A DNA stretch of 64,000 bases, taken from assembly GCF_030580995.1 (NCBI RefSeq), contig NZ_JAUQSZ010000011.1, forward strand, positions 119,385 to 183,384. The letters run 5' to 3'. Each line of letters begins with the position of its first letter. Position 1 is the stretch's first letter. The notes beneath the pieces were generated by a model, which did not search any database, had not been told where the DNA came from, and worked only from the letters and a program-made list of their open reading frames with translations. This DNA comes from Sphingomonas immobilis (GTDB lineage: Bacteria > Pseudomonadota > Alphaproteobacteria > Sphingomonadales > Sphingomonadaceae). Both the position numbers and the translations under genes were made by a program. This document shows, in pieces, positions 56,024 to 64,000 of this stretch.

Positions 56024-59000
56024 GTGAAATTCTTCAAGAGCTGGTGGTTCATCACCATCCTGTGCTGCGTGCTGCTGTCGCTCGTCTTCGCGGTCGGGCT
56101 GCCGTTCCTCGTCGCGTTCTTCAACCCCTGGTATATCCGCGCGCTGTGCGTGCTTGTCATCTTCGGCGTGTGGGGGATCTTCGCGTTCCTGCGCGTGCGC
56201 AAGGCGAAGAAGGCGGCCGCCGCGCTCGCCGCCGAGCTCGCCGGGCCGAACGCCGCCGATGAGGAAGGCAAGGCGCTCGCCAAGCGGATGCAGGATGCGC
56301 TCGGCCAGCTCAAGACCGGCGCGGGCAAGAAGCGCGACTATCTCTACACGCGGCCATGGTACGTCATTATCGGACCTCCGGGGGCGGGCAAGACGACGGC
56401 GCTGCTCAACTCCGGCCTGCGCTTCCCCTTCGCCGACAATGCGGTGAAGGGCGTCGGGGGAACCCGCAACCTCGATTTCTGGTTCGCCGACGAAGCGGTG
56501 ATGATCGACACCGCCGGGCGCTACACCACGCAGGATTCGGACTATCAGGTCGACAGCAAGGGCTGGACCTCGTTCCTCGGCCTGCTCAAGAAGCATCGCC
56601 CGTTGCAGCCGGTCAACGGCATCATCGTCGCGATCGGTGTCGACGAGCTGATCGCGAGCGACGTCGAGCGGATCGACAGCCACGCGCGCGCGGTGCGCCG
56701 CCGGCTGGTCGAGCTGCGCAAGGAGCTCGAGGTTTCGGCGCCGGTGTACGTGATGCTGACCAAGGCCGATCTGCTGGCCGGCTTCATCGAATATTTCGAC
56801 GATCTCGACGTCGAGGGCCGGCGTTCGGTGCTCGGCTCTACCTGCGACTACAAGAGCGGCCGCCCGAACGGCGAGGTGCTGGCGCGCGCGTTCGACGAGA
56901 TGGCGCAGGCGGTCGCGGACCGGCAGGCCAAGCGCGTGTTCGAGGAAGTCGATCCGCTGCGCCGCAGCCTGCTGCTCGGCTTTCCGTCGCAGGTACAGTC
57001 GCTGCGCGCACGGCTGATGCGCTTCGTCGAGGGCGCCATGGTGTCGGGCGACGAACAGGTCGGCACGATGCGCGGCTTCTACCTGACCAGCGGCGTGCAG
57101 GAAGGCGCACCGCTCGACCGCATCATGTCGGGCATGGCCGACGTGTTCGACCGCCCCGCGCAGGTTCGTTCGGGCCAGGGCGGCTCCGGCCGCGCCTATT
57201 TCCTCAACCGCCTGCTGACCGAGGTGATGTTCCCCGAAGCCGGCCTCGTCACGATGGACCCGCGCGCGCGGGCGCGACAGCGGACGCAGCTCGTCGGCGC
57301 GCTCGCCGGGGTGGCTGCGGTGGTCGTCATCACGCTTGCGCTATGGACGATGAGCTTCTTCGCCAATCGCGCTTTCCAGCAGGATCTGATCGTCAAGACG
57401 CAGGCGGCGCAGGTCGCGCTGAAGGACGCCGGCATCGACCTGAAGCAGGTGCGCGAGGGCGATCCCGATCTGCGCGCGGCGCTGCCCGCGTTGCAATTGT
57501 TGCGCAACCTGCCGCGCGGCTATGCCGATCGCCAGAACGGCGGGCCTCCGCTCAGCATGACCTTCGGCCTCTACCAGAGCAGCCTCAGCCAGCAGGCGGA
57601 GGAGACGTACCGCGAGGCGCTGCGCCGCATCTTCCTGCCGCGCCTGATGATCCGGCTCGAGCAGTTCATGCAGGCGAGCGGGGGCGACCCGATGAAGCTG
57701 TACGAGCCGCTCAAGGTCTATCTCGAACTCGGCCAGCAGGGGCCGATGGACGCGAAGGCGGTCGCTTCCTGGGTGAAGTCCGACTGGGCGACGACGGTCT
57801 ATCCGGGTGCCGACAGCCAGGTCGAGCGCGACGGGCTGGCCAATCACCTTACCGTGCTGCTCGGCGACAAGGATCTCGCCAGCGTGTGGCCGGGCCGCAA
57901 GCCCCCGGTCGACGGCGCGATGGTGGCGCAGGCGCGCGCCGCGATCGGCACGCTGTCGATGGGCGACCGCGCCTATGCCGTGATGAAGCAGAAGGCGATG
58001 ACCGCCGGCCCGGACTGGCTGGTCGCCGATATCCTGTCGCAGGGGGATGCGATCGCCTTCGCCAATCCCGACCAGGTGCTGAACACGCGCGTGCCGTATT
58101 TCTTCACGCGCGGCGGCTTCGAAAAGACCTACACGCTCGGCCTCGCGACCGTGCAGGAGGATTTGAAGCGCGATCTGTGGGTGATGGGATCCGACGCGAA
58201 CACCGGCGGCATGAAGGAGGAGATGAGCAATCTCCGCCCGGGTGTCGCAGGCCGCTATGCCAAGGATTATATCGCGGCGTGGGAGAACGTCATCAAGGTG
58301 ATGCAGCCCGCGAACTATTTCTCCAACACCGCCGCATTCGGCGCGATGACCAAGATGCCGTCGCCGCTGAAGCGCGTGCTGCTGGAACTGCGCAAGAACA
58401 CGATCTTCGCGGGCGGCGTGCAGGCGGGTGCGAAGCGCGTGATGCGCCAGCAGCTCAACCGCAGCGCGATCGGGCGGCTTTCCACCGATTTCAACGGTGG
58501 CCGCGCGATGGGGCTCGATGCCGGCGAGGAGATCACCAACTATTTCGAGCCGGTGCATGATTATGTCGGCGACGAGAAATCGCCCGGCCCGATCGACGAC
58601 TTCACCGCCGCGATCAAGGAGGCGGGGCCGGCGTTGCTTGCCGCGCAATCGGTCGGCGGCGGTGGCGGCGCCGATGCCAGCCAGGCGGCGATGGCGGCGG
58701 CGATGGCCAAGGTGAAGGCGCTTTCGGCCGGAGCCCCGCCGCAGTTGCAGAGCTTCACGGCCGGGGCGGCGGGCGGCGGCACCAGCGCGCAGGTCAGCGC
58801 AGTGACCGGTGCGGTTTCCGACGGGTACAAGACCGCCGTCCTTCCAGCCTGCCAGGAGGTCGCGCAGGAGCACTACCCTTTTTTCGGCGGCGCCGCAGCG
58901 GATGCGGCGACAGTTGATGTCATGCGCGTGTTCGGCGCGGGCGGGGTGCTCGACAGCTTCACGCAGCAGCGGCTGAAACCGTTGATGGACGTGACCGGGC

Positions 59001-59506
59001 CGGTGGCGCGCTGGAAGGCGGACGATCCCGTCGCGGCGACGCTCGACCCGGCGAGCCCGGAACAGTTCACCAAGGCATCGCAGATCCGCGACCTGCTGGC
59101 GGGTGGCCTGCCGCTCAAGGTCAGCCTGGTGAAGATGGGCAGCGACGTCGGATCGGTGGTGATCTCGAGCGGGGGCGCGACCTATACCTTCACCGCGCCC
59201 GGCAACGCGGCCAAGCCGATCCAGTGGACGCTGAGCGGCCTGCCCGAGGCAGCGGTGACGCTCAACAAGGCGGGCGGCGCAGCGGGGGCGGCCCCGACGC
59301 AGCTCAAGACGTTCGAGACCGAGGGGCCCTGGGCGCTGTTCAAGCTGATGGACCTGGCGACCAAGGAAAACTCGGGGCCCAAGGCGATCAAGGTGACGTT
59401 CGGCGAGGGCAATGCATCGGCCGTGTTCCTCGTCCAGTTGCCGACCGAGCAGAATCCTTTCAGCCGCGGCGGCATCTGGTCGTTCCGCTGCCCGAGCGTG
59501 CTTTGA
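56024..59506 (+). CDS. tssM: T6SS membrane subunit TssM (IcmF)
   Basis: A 1160-residue IcmF-family protein. Two N-terminal transmembrane helices lie at about 5-27 and 32-52, a cytoplasmic NTPase domain has Walker A GPPGAGKTT (117-125, Lys123) and VMIDTAGRYTTQ, a third transmembrane helix lies near 424-446, and a long periplasmic part ends in a C-terminal beta domain. Walker A is intact. It starts with GTG at 56024, 13 bases after tssL. It forms the trans-envelope channel with TssL and TssJ; no tssJ is seen in the window. Confidence 0.93.
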   Translation: MKFFKSWWFITILCCVLLSLVFAVGLPFLVAFFNPWYIRALCVLVIFGVWGIFAFLRVRKAKKAAAALAAELAGPNAADEEGKALAKRMQDALGQLKTGAGKKRDYLYTRPWYVIIGPPGAGKTTALLNSGLRFPFADNAVKGVGGTRNLDFWFADEAVMIDTAGRYTTQDSDYQVDSKGWTSFLGLLKKHRPLQPVNGIIVAIGVDELIASDVERIDSHARAVRRRLVELRKELEVSAPVYVMLTKADLLAGFIEYFDDLDVEGRRSVLGSTCDYKSGRPNGEVLARAFDEMAQAVADRQAKRVFEEVDPLRRSLLLGFPSQVQSLRARLMRFVEGAMVSGDEQVGTMRGFYLTSGVQEGAPLDRIMSGMADVFDRPAQVRSGQGGSGRAYFLNRLLTEVMFPEAGLVTMDPRARARQRTQLVGALAGVAAVVVITLALWTMSFFANRAFQQDLIVKTQAAQVALKDAGIDLKQVREGDPDLRAALPALQLLRNLPRGYADRQNGGPPLSMTFGLYQSSLSQQAEETYREALRRIFLPRLMIRLEQFMQASGGDPMKLYEPLKVYLELGQQGPMDAKAVASWVKSDWATTVYPGADSQVERDGLANHLTVLLGDKDLASVWPGRKPPVDGAMVAQARAAIGTLSMGDRAYAVMKQKAMTAGPDWLVADILSQGDAIAFANPDQVLNTRVPYFFTRGGFEKTYTLGLATVQEDLKRDLWVMGSDANTGGMKEEMSNLRPGVAGRYAKDYIAAWENVIKVMQPANYFSNTAAFGAMTKMPSPLKRVLLELRKNTIFAGGVQAGAKRVMRQQLNRSAIGRLSTDFNGGRAMGLDAGEEITNYFEPVHDYVGDEKSPGPIDDFTAAIKEAGPALLAAQSVGGGGGADASQAAMAAAMAKVKALSAGAPPQLQSFTAGAAGGGTSAQVSAVTGAVSDGYKTAVLPACQEVAQEHYPFFGGAAADAATVDVMRVFGAGGVLDSFTQQRLKPLMDVTGPVARWKADDPVAATLDPASPEQFTKASQIRDLLAGGLPLKVSLVKMGSDVGSVVISSGGATYTFTAPGNAAKPIQWTLSGLPEAAVTLNKAGGAAGAAPTQLKTFETEGPWALFKLMDLATKENSGPKAIKVTFGEGNASAVFLVQLPTEQNPFSRGGIWSFRCPSVL

Positions 59507-60030
59507 TCGAGGCGCGCCTGTTCGGAAAGCTCCCCGCGCACGGCGATTTCGTGGCGCGCGGCATCGGTGCGGCGGATCGCGACGCGCTCGACCTCTGGCT
59601 GTCGGATTCGCTCAGCCAGGCGCGCGACATGCTCGGCGACGATTTCGTCGATCACTACGATGTCGCGCCGCCGTGGCGCTTCGTGGCGCCGGAGGGCGAA
59701 GCATGGTCGGCGGGGGCGATTGCGCCGTCGATCGATTCCGCCGGTCGCCGCTTCCCGATCCTCGTCGCACTGACCGGGCTCAGCGATGACCGCGCACCTG
59801 GCGCGGCCGAGGCGTGCGAGGCCCTGCTGTACGAGGCGCTGGGGGGCGGCTGGGATGCCGACACCTTGTTCGCAGCCGCGCGGGCGCTGCCCGCCGAGCC
59901 GGGGGAGGAGATCGTCGAGCAATCCTTCTGGTGGACGCTCGGCGGGGACGACTTCGACCCTGTTTCCTTGGAGGGCGCACGGCCCTACAACCTGTTTCGA
60001 ACGATGCTCGCCAAACGGAAGACTGCCTAA
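59503..60030 (+). CDS. tagF: T6SS-associated TagF/ImpM protein
   Basis: A 175-residue TagF: LFGKLPAHGDFVARG, the family's opening, then WLSDSLSQARDMLGDDF, WRFVAPEG, SIDSAGRRFPILVAL and the C-terminal SFWWTLGG. TagF is a post-translational repressor of T6SS in Pseudomonas, acting together with the PpkA/PppA pathway. The TTG start at 59503 overlaps the tssM stop (TTGA); no ATG exists near the beginning of the domain, so TTG is needed to keep the conserved N-terminus. Confidence 0.9.
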   Translation: MIEARLFGKLPAHGDFVARGIGAADRDALDLWLSDSLSQARDMLGDDFVDHYDVAPPWRFVAPEGEAWSAGAIAPSIDSAGRRFPILVALTGLSDDRAPGAAEACEALLYEALGGGWDADTLFAAARALPAEPGEEIVEQSFWWTLGGDDFDPVSLEGARPYNLFRTMLAKRKTA

Positions 60031-60798
60031 GTGAACGACCTGAGAATAGACAGTACGGTCGGAACCCACGTGGGGCGCGTGCGCACCAACAACGAGGATG
60101 CGTTCTGCGACGGCCCGGATATCCGGCTGTGGGCGGTTGCCGACGGCATGGGCGGACATGAGAACGGCGAATGGGCGTCGGCGGCGATCGTCGCCGCGCT
60201 CGGCAAGCTGCCGGTGCCGGCGGATTTCGACGCGGCCTGTCACGCCATCGCCGACGCCATCCACCGCGCCAACGAAGAGGTCTTCAGCGAGGCGACCGCG
60301 CGCGACATCCAGATGGGATCGACCGTCGTCGCGCTGCACGTCACCGGGCGGCGGTTCTGCGTGCTGTGGGTGGGGGACAGCCGCGGCTATCTGCTGCGGC
60401 ATGGGCAGCTCATCCAGATCAGCAAGGATCACACGCAGGTTCAGGAGATGGTCGATCGCGGCCTGATGCGGCCCGAGGATGCCGAAGGCCATCCGATGAG
60501 CCACGTGCTGGCCCGCGCGGTCGGCGTGCAGGCCGATGTCGAGGTCGATGCGATCGCCGACGAGGCCGAGCCGGGCGACGTCTTCCTGCTGTGCAGCGAC
60601 GGGCTGACCGGGCAGGTGAGCGATGCGGAGATCGCCGAGATCCTCTCGACCACCCCCAATCACGAGGAAGCGCGCGAGAAGCTCACGCAGATGACGCTCG
60701 ACCGCGGCGCGCCCGACAATGTCACCATCGCGATCGTCGGCCTCAACGAGACGACGATGCTTTCGCTGAACACTCCAATCGGATCGATCCTGTCATGA
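60031..60798 (+). CDS. pppA: PP2C-type phosphatase PppA
   Basis: A 255-residue PPM phosphatase with all metal-binding motifs: RTNNEDAFC, VADGMGGHENGEWAS, GDSRGYLLR, LLCSDGLTGQ and GAPDNVTIAIV. It reverses phosphorylation by the Ser/Thr kinase encoded next, shutting down T6SS firing. The GTG at 60031 follows the tagF stop directly, and its stop overlaps the kinase start (ATGA). Confidence 0.93.
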   Translation: MNDLRIDSTVGTHVGRVRTNNEDAFCDGPDIRLWAVADGMGGHENGEWASAAIVAALGKLPVPADFDAACHAIADAIHRANEEVFSEATARDIQMGSTVVALHVTGRRFCVLWVGDSRGYLLRHGQLIQISKDHTQVQEMVDRGLMRPEDAEGHPMSHVLARAVGVQADVEVDAIADEAEPGDVFLLCSDGLTGQVSDAEIAEILSTTPNHEEAREKLTQMTLDRGAPDNVTIAIVGLNETTMLSLNTPIGSILS

Positions 60799-62768
60799 AC
60801 GGCGACACCCCGGACCAGCCCCCTGGCAACGAGGGCGAAGAGCCCAAGACCGTCTTCATCCCGGCAGGCGGATCGCTGCCGCCGCGCGAGCAGACGCCGC
60901 CGCCTCCGGCCGAGCCCTATTCGGCACCGCCGACGTCCTTCCCGCCGACCGGCACCACCTCGATCGAGGCGAATGTCACGTCGTTCGCGCCGCGCACCGA
61001 CGGCAAGGGCATCCAGGTCGGCGACGTGCTCAACCATATCTTCGAGGTAAAGCGCTTCATCGCCCGCGGCGGCATGGGCGAGGTGTTCGAGGGCAGCAAC
61101 GTCAATTCCGACGAGCGCGTCGCGATCAAGGTGATGCTGCCCGCGCTGGCGGCGGACCCCAACGTCATCTCGATGTTCCGCAAGGAAGCGCGCACGCTGA
61201 CGAAACTGCAGCACGAGGCGCTGGTCCAGTACCGCGTGCTGGCGCAGGAGCCGCAGCTCGGCGTGCTCTACATCGTCACCGAATATATCGACGGATCGAA
61301 CCTTGCCGACGTGCTGGGGCAGGTCGCGCCGACGCCGGCCGAGCTGACCGCGCTGCTGCGGCGGCTCGCATCGGGCCTGCGCGCGGCGCATCAGCTCGGC
61401 GCGATCCACCGCGACATCTCGCCCGACAACGTGCTGCTCGAGGACGGCAAGCTGGCGCGCGCGAAGATCATCGACTTCGGCATCGCCAAGGATCTCGATC
61501 CCGGCACGGCGACGATCGTCGGCGACGGGTTCGCGGGCAAACTCAACTATGTGGCGCCCGAACAGCTCGGCGATTTCGGGCGGACGATCGGGCCGTGGAC
61601 CGACGTCTACAGCCTGGCGCTGGTGATCCTGGCGATCTCGCTCGGCCGCAACGTGCAGATGGGCGGCAGCCTGGTCGACGCGGTCGACAAGCGCCGCGCG
61701 GGCGTCGACATTTCCGGTGCGCCGGAGGAAATCCGCCCCGTGCTGGAGCTGATGCTGAAGCCGAACCCGGCCGACCGCCTCGCGTCGATGGATGCGGTGC
61801 TCGACGAACTGACGCGCTCGGCCGCGCCACCGGCGCCACCGCCGGTTCCTGAATCGGGCGGGCCGAACAAGGGCCTGCTGATCGGCGGCGGCGTCGCGGC
61901 GCTGGCGATCGCGGGCGCGGCGGGCTGGTTCCTGCTGAGCGGCAAGCCGGCCGCTACCGGCGGCGCGGGCGCGGGCGGTACGGCGGCGCAGCAGGTCGCC
62001 GAGAATCGCGACCCGATCGAGGTGGCGCGCAGCGTGATCGACGCGACGCTGCCGTCGGTGAGCTGCACCTGGCTGTCGATCGTCGATATCGCCAAGTCGG
62101 ATCGCGGCCCGCTGGTGAAGCTGACCGGCGTGGCGGGCAACCCGAGTGCCGCGCAGACCGAGATCAGCCGCGCGCTGGCGCAGCAGAAGATCGAGGGCGC
62201 GAACATCGATTTCGAGGAAGTCTCGCCGATCACGCAATCGGGCTGCGCCGCGCTCGACACCTATCGCCAGATTCGCGCGCCGACGACGAGCCGGCTGACC
62301 ACGCCGCAGCGCAAGTTCGAGATGCGCATGCAGCCCAACGATCCGAGCCAGTCGGGCTATCCCGGCGAGAATGCGGCGACGGTGGTGATGAACATCAACG
62401 TGGCCGATCCGAAGGCGGATTTTGCGCTGGTCGGCGTTGAGCCTTCGGGCGTGATCGACGGCGAGTTCCTCGGCCCGGATGCGGGCGTGATCGGCCGTCC
62501 GCAGCTCCAGAAGTTCGCGAAGGACATGCCGCGCCTCGTCACCGATCAGGGCGGCGACAAATACCGGATGCAGCTCGACGTGAACCACGCGGGCTGGTCG
62601 GGCGTGCTGCTGCTGACGGGCAAGGGGCCGTTCCCCAAGGATCTGATCGGGCCGCAACTGGGCGCGCGCGGGCCGGACTGGACCAACAAGTTCGTCTCCA
62701 CCGCCGCCGCGCAGGGGTGGCAGGCGGAGATGGTGTGGTTCAAGACGGTGGACGAGGTGAAGGAGTAG
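60795..62768 (+). CDS. ppkA: T6SS Ser/Thr protein kinase PpkA-like, membrane-bound
   Basis: A 657-residue protein: a Pro-rich N-terminus, a kinase domain (about 80-345) with Lys112 (VAIKVM), the catalytic Asp207 in IHRDISPDN and Asp227 of the DFG motif, one transmembrane helix near 361-383, and a periplasmic domain with a repeated-looking Cys-containing region (SVSCTWLSI, SGCAALDTYRQI). The Lys of the usual HRDxK loop is Ser209. In Pseudomonas PpkA phosphorylates Fha1 to trigger assembly; an FHA protein is encoded at the right edge of this window. The longer frame reaching back into pppA is a shadow. Confidence 0.9.
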   Translation: MNGDTPDQPPGNEGEEPKTVFIPAGGSLPPREQTPPPPAEPYSAPPTSFPPTGTTSIEANVTSFAPRTDGKGIQVGDVLNHIFEVKRFIARGGMGEVFEGSNVNSDERVAIKVMLPALAADPNVISMFRKEARTLTKLQHEALVQYRVLAQEPQLGVLYIVTEYIDGSNLADVLGQVAPTPAELTALLRRLASGLRAAHQLGAIHRDISPDNVLLEDGKLARAKIIDFGIAKDLDPGTATIVGDGFAGKLNYVAPEQLGDFGRTIGPWTDVYSLALVILAISLGRNVQMGGSLVDAVDKRRAGVDISGAPEEIRPVLELMLKPNPADRLASMDAVLDELTRSAAPPAPPPVPESGGPNKGLLIGGGVAALAIAGAAGWFLLSGKPAATGGAGAGGTAAQQVAENRDPIEVARSVIDATLPSVSCTWLSIVDIAKSDRGPLVKLTGVAGNPSAAQTEISRALAQQKIEGANIDFEEVSPITQSGCAALDTYRQIRAPTTSRLTTPQRKFEMRMQPNDPSQSGYPGENAATVVMNINVADPKADFALVGVEPSGVIDGEFLGPDAGVIGRPQLQKFAKDMPRLVTDQGGDKYRMQLDVNHAGWSGVLLLTGKGPFPKDLIGPQLGARGPDWTNKFVSTAAAQGWQAEMVWFKTVDEVKE

Positions 62769-62824
62769 GGAGCGAGGCTGGCAGCGGAGCTGCCGGCCAC
62801 TCGCGCGGAGTGCGACGCGAACCG

Positions 62825-62880
62825 CCGGCCGGCGCGGGCGACGCGCCCGCGTCCGACGTCATGGGGTTTAGCCCCATGAC
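62825..62880 (-). repeat. Structured inverted repeat, left copy
   Basis: Read on the minus strand, GTCATGGGG-CTAAA-CCCCATGAC (9-bp perfect stem) is followed by CGTCGGACGCGGGC and a second stem (GCGGGC/GCCCGC). A near-identical element lies in opposite orientation at 63222-63274. Further small hairpins (GGCAGC/GCTGCC, CACTC/GAGTG) lie between 62778 and 62811. Confidence 0.8.
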
Positions 62881-62944
62881 GGCTTTGAGCGAATGAACAC
62901 CGCTCTGACCTAGGCAGTCCACTAACGACCGCGTAAACCAAAGC

Positions 62945-63211
62945 GTGGCCAGGGTTCAGCAAACCTTCTCGAACAACAAAGAGGGGCCGATCTATGTGTC
63001 GGTAGAGCCTTGGCCGGAGTGTTTCGAACTGCAGCCCGGCGATAGGCTCACGTTGATCTGGAATGCCCCAGAAAGCGGAGACGCCATTCAGGTCGACTTC
63101 ATCAACGACCATGAGCTCGTGATTTGGCCTAACGGCGAAACGCACGAGATGAAGTACCTTATCAATGGTGAGGAAGCTGAAGGTCGGAGCTGGACCTTCA
63201 AGCACAAGTGA
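62945..63211 (+). CDS. Hypothetical 88-residue protein
   Basis: An ORF from GTG at 62945 encoding a small acidic protein (VQQTFSNNKEGPIYVSVEPW..., GDRLTLIWN, AIQVDFINDHELVIWPNGE). Short beta strands predominate. No family is recognised and the ribosome binding site is weak. It has lower GC than its neighbours and sits precisely between two inverted structured repeats (62825-62880 and 63222-63274), which suggests separate origin. Confidence 0.55.
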   Translation: MARVQQTFSNNKEGPIYVSVEPWPECFELQPGDRLTLIWNAPESGDAIQVDFINDHELVIWPNGETHEMKYLINGEEAEGRSWTFKHK

Positions 63212-63221
63212 CAAGCAGCCC

Positions 63222-63274
63222 GTCACGGGAGTAAATCCCGTGACGTCGGACGCGGGCGTAGCCCGCGCCGGCCG
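63222..63274 (+). repeat. Structured inverted repeat, right copy
   Basis: GTCACGGGA-GTAAA-TCCCGTGAC forms a 9-bp perfect stem, followed by GTCGGACGCGGGC-GTA-GCCCGCGCCGGCCG. Compared with the left copy, substitutions in the first stem occur on both arms and keep pairing (T-A to C-G and G-C to A-T). Confidence 0.8.
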
Positions 63275-63297
63275 ACCTTAAGCGTCGCTGCGCGACC

Positions 63298-63320
63298 GGC
63301 AAATAGCTTTGCTATTTGCC
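63298..63320. terminator. Perfect 10-bp hairpin over the tagH stop codon
   Basis: GGCAAATAGC (63298-63307), TTT, GCTATTTGCC (63311-63320). The TAG stop of the minus-strand gene lies inside one arm. There is no T-run, so it is at most a weak terminator or a 3'-end stabiliser. Confidence 0.55.
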
Positions 63321-64000
63321 TCGCTTGTGGTTTTGCTCGTCATACGCCTTGCGAAACTCCTTGGCGAACACGTCCATGAACGCCTCGTCGGAGCCCTGCG
63401 CGACGCCGCCGAATTCCTTTTCATAGGCCTGCCAGAGCGCCGCTTCCTTCGCGCCGGGCATGATCTTCGACATCAGCCCGCCGGTTTCGGCGCGCTTCTT
63501 GATCGCGGTGGGGGAGAAGCGGTCGAGCGTGGAGCGCAGCGCGCCCTGCATCGCCTTCAGCGTCGCGATCTGGTGCGACTGGAGATCGAAATAGGCATCG
63601 TCGATCGCCGCGCCCGCTTCCATGAAGCCGCGCACCGAGGGGTTGAGCAGCGCCGCCATCGCCTCCTCGGGCGTGCGCGCGAACTTGATCGGGTTGTTCC
63701 CGTCCATAGAGAAGCTCGTGGACTCGGCACCCATCTGCGACTTGGCGCGCGCGCGCGCCTCGATCATCACGACGAGCCCGGCGACGAGCCTGCGGAAGAG
63801 CTGCCCCGCACGGTCGAGCGTGGCGGGCGACATATCCTTGACCTGGCCGGGCTCGACGCCGGTCGCCTTGACGAAGGCGGCGACGAAGGCGTCGGCCGGG
63901 ACAGCGGGCGCGGCCTGCGGCGGTGGCGCTGGCGGTGCGGATGGTGGCGGGGGCGGGGCAGCCTGGCGCGGCGGCGCTTGCGGCGGGCGCTGGCCGGGGA
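63312..64000 (-). CDS. tagH: T6SS FHA-domain protein, C-terminal part (TagH-like; 5' end outside window)
   Basis: The frame is open from the window edge to a TAG at 63312. The visible 229 residues hold a Pro/Ala-rich linker followed by the conserved TagH C-terminal domain: LFRRLVAGLVVMIEARARAKSQM, NPIKFARTPEEAMAALLNP, GFMEAGAAIDDAYFDLQSHQIATLKAMQGAL, and FGGVAQGSDEAFMDVFAKEFRKAYDEQ. The FHA domain itself should lie beyond the window. FHA proteins of this class are substrates of PpkA in T6SS activation, fitting the kinase and phosphatase genes encoded nearby. Confidence 0.85.
   Translation of the reverse strand, partial: PGQRPPQAPPRQAAPPPPPSAPPAPPPQAAPAVPADAFVAAFVKATGVEPGQVKDMSPATLDRAGQLFRRLVAGLVVMIEARARAKSQMGAESTSFSMDGNNPIKFARTPEEAMAALLNPSVRGFMEAGAAIDDAYFDLQSHQIATLKAMQGALRSTLDRFSPTAIKKRAETGGLMSKIMPGAKEAALWQAYEKEFGGVAQGSDEAFMDVFAKEFRKAYDEQNHKRGK

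Noticed and set aside
60171..60794. Extension of the kinase frame back through pppA
   Set aside because: This part is out of frame with an intact PP2C phosphatase; the kinase start at 60795 is coupled to the pppA stop.

Overview
The window is high-GC and strongly coding. Its gene families and gene order resemble a sphingomonad alphaproteobacterium (Sphingomonas or a close relative): abundant TonB-dependent receptors, a FecI/FecR system, an IcmF-type T6SS, a sphingomonad-style short tyrosine recombinase, and palindromic GTCCGCT intergenic repeats. This placement is inferred from gene content and style, not from a marker gene.

Layout. (1) 1-5.8 kb is an accessory region: a VOC/glyoxalase protein divergent from a TetR regulator with a shared palindrome, a large serine recombinase with C-terminal HNH-type repeats, a frameshifted tyrosine recombinase, small orphan ORFs and several palindromic repeats. 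(2) 5.8-6.7 kb holds a spermidine-synthase-like methyltransferase coupled to a tiny basic ORF. (3) 6.87-11.9 kb is a cobalamin uptake unit: B12 riboswitch, then btuB-btuF-btuC-btuD. (4) 11.9-22.1 kb is a fatty-acid catabolism regulon: fadL-fadD-merR on the minus strand, and thiolase, FadN-like enzyme, FadE and thioesterase on the plus strand, with a palindromic operator candidate between them. (5) 22.1-30.7 kb has DUF454, a FecI/FecR/TonB-receptor signalling set, DUF2252, a GH92 mannosidase and glutaminase. (6) 31.0-47.1 kb is a two-partner secretion locus: a TpsB transporter, a 3711-residue TpsA exoprotein with internal repeats, and a translationally coupled, apparently exported TPR/CHAT caspase-like protease. 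(7) 47.1-48.9 kb is PAAR, DUF4123 adaptor and CPBP membrane protease, all overlapping. (8) 49.3-53.1 kb has an S9 peptidase and an M23 peptidase. (9) 53.2-64 kb is part of a T6SS locus: tssK, tssL (OmpA type), tssM, tagF, pppA, ppkA, then a small ORF between inverted structured repeats, and the C-terminal part of an FHA protein (TagH-like) cut by the window end.

The most interesting parts are the TpsB-TpsA-CHAT unit, which looks like a secreted adhesin with its own dedicated protease, and the PAAR-adaptor-CPBP cassette next to the T6SS. A structured, covarying inverted repeat pair around an 88-residue ORF and the GTCCGCT repeat family are noteworthy non-coding signals. Overlapping stop/start codons are common (ATGA, GTGA and four cases of TTGA). 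The TTGA cases reveal TTG starts that ATG-only gene calling would miss.
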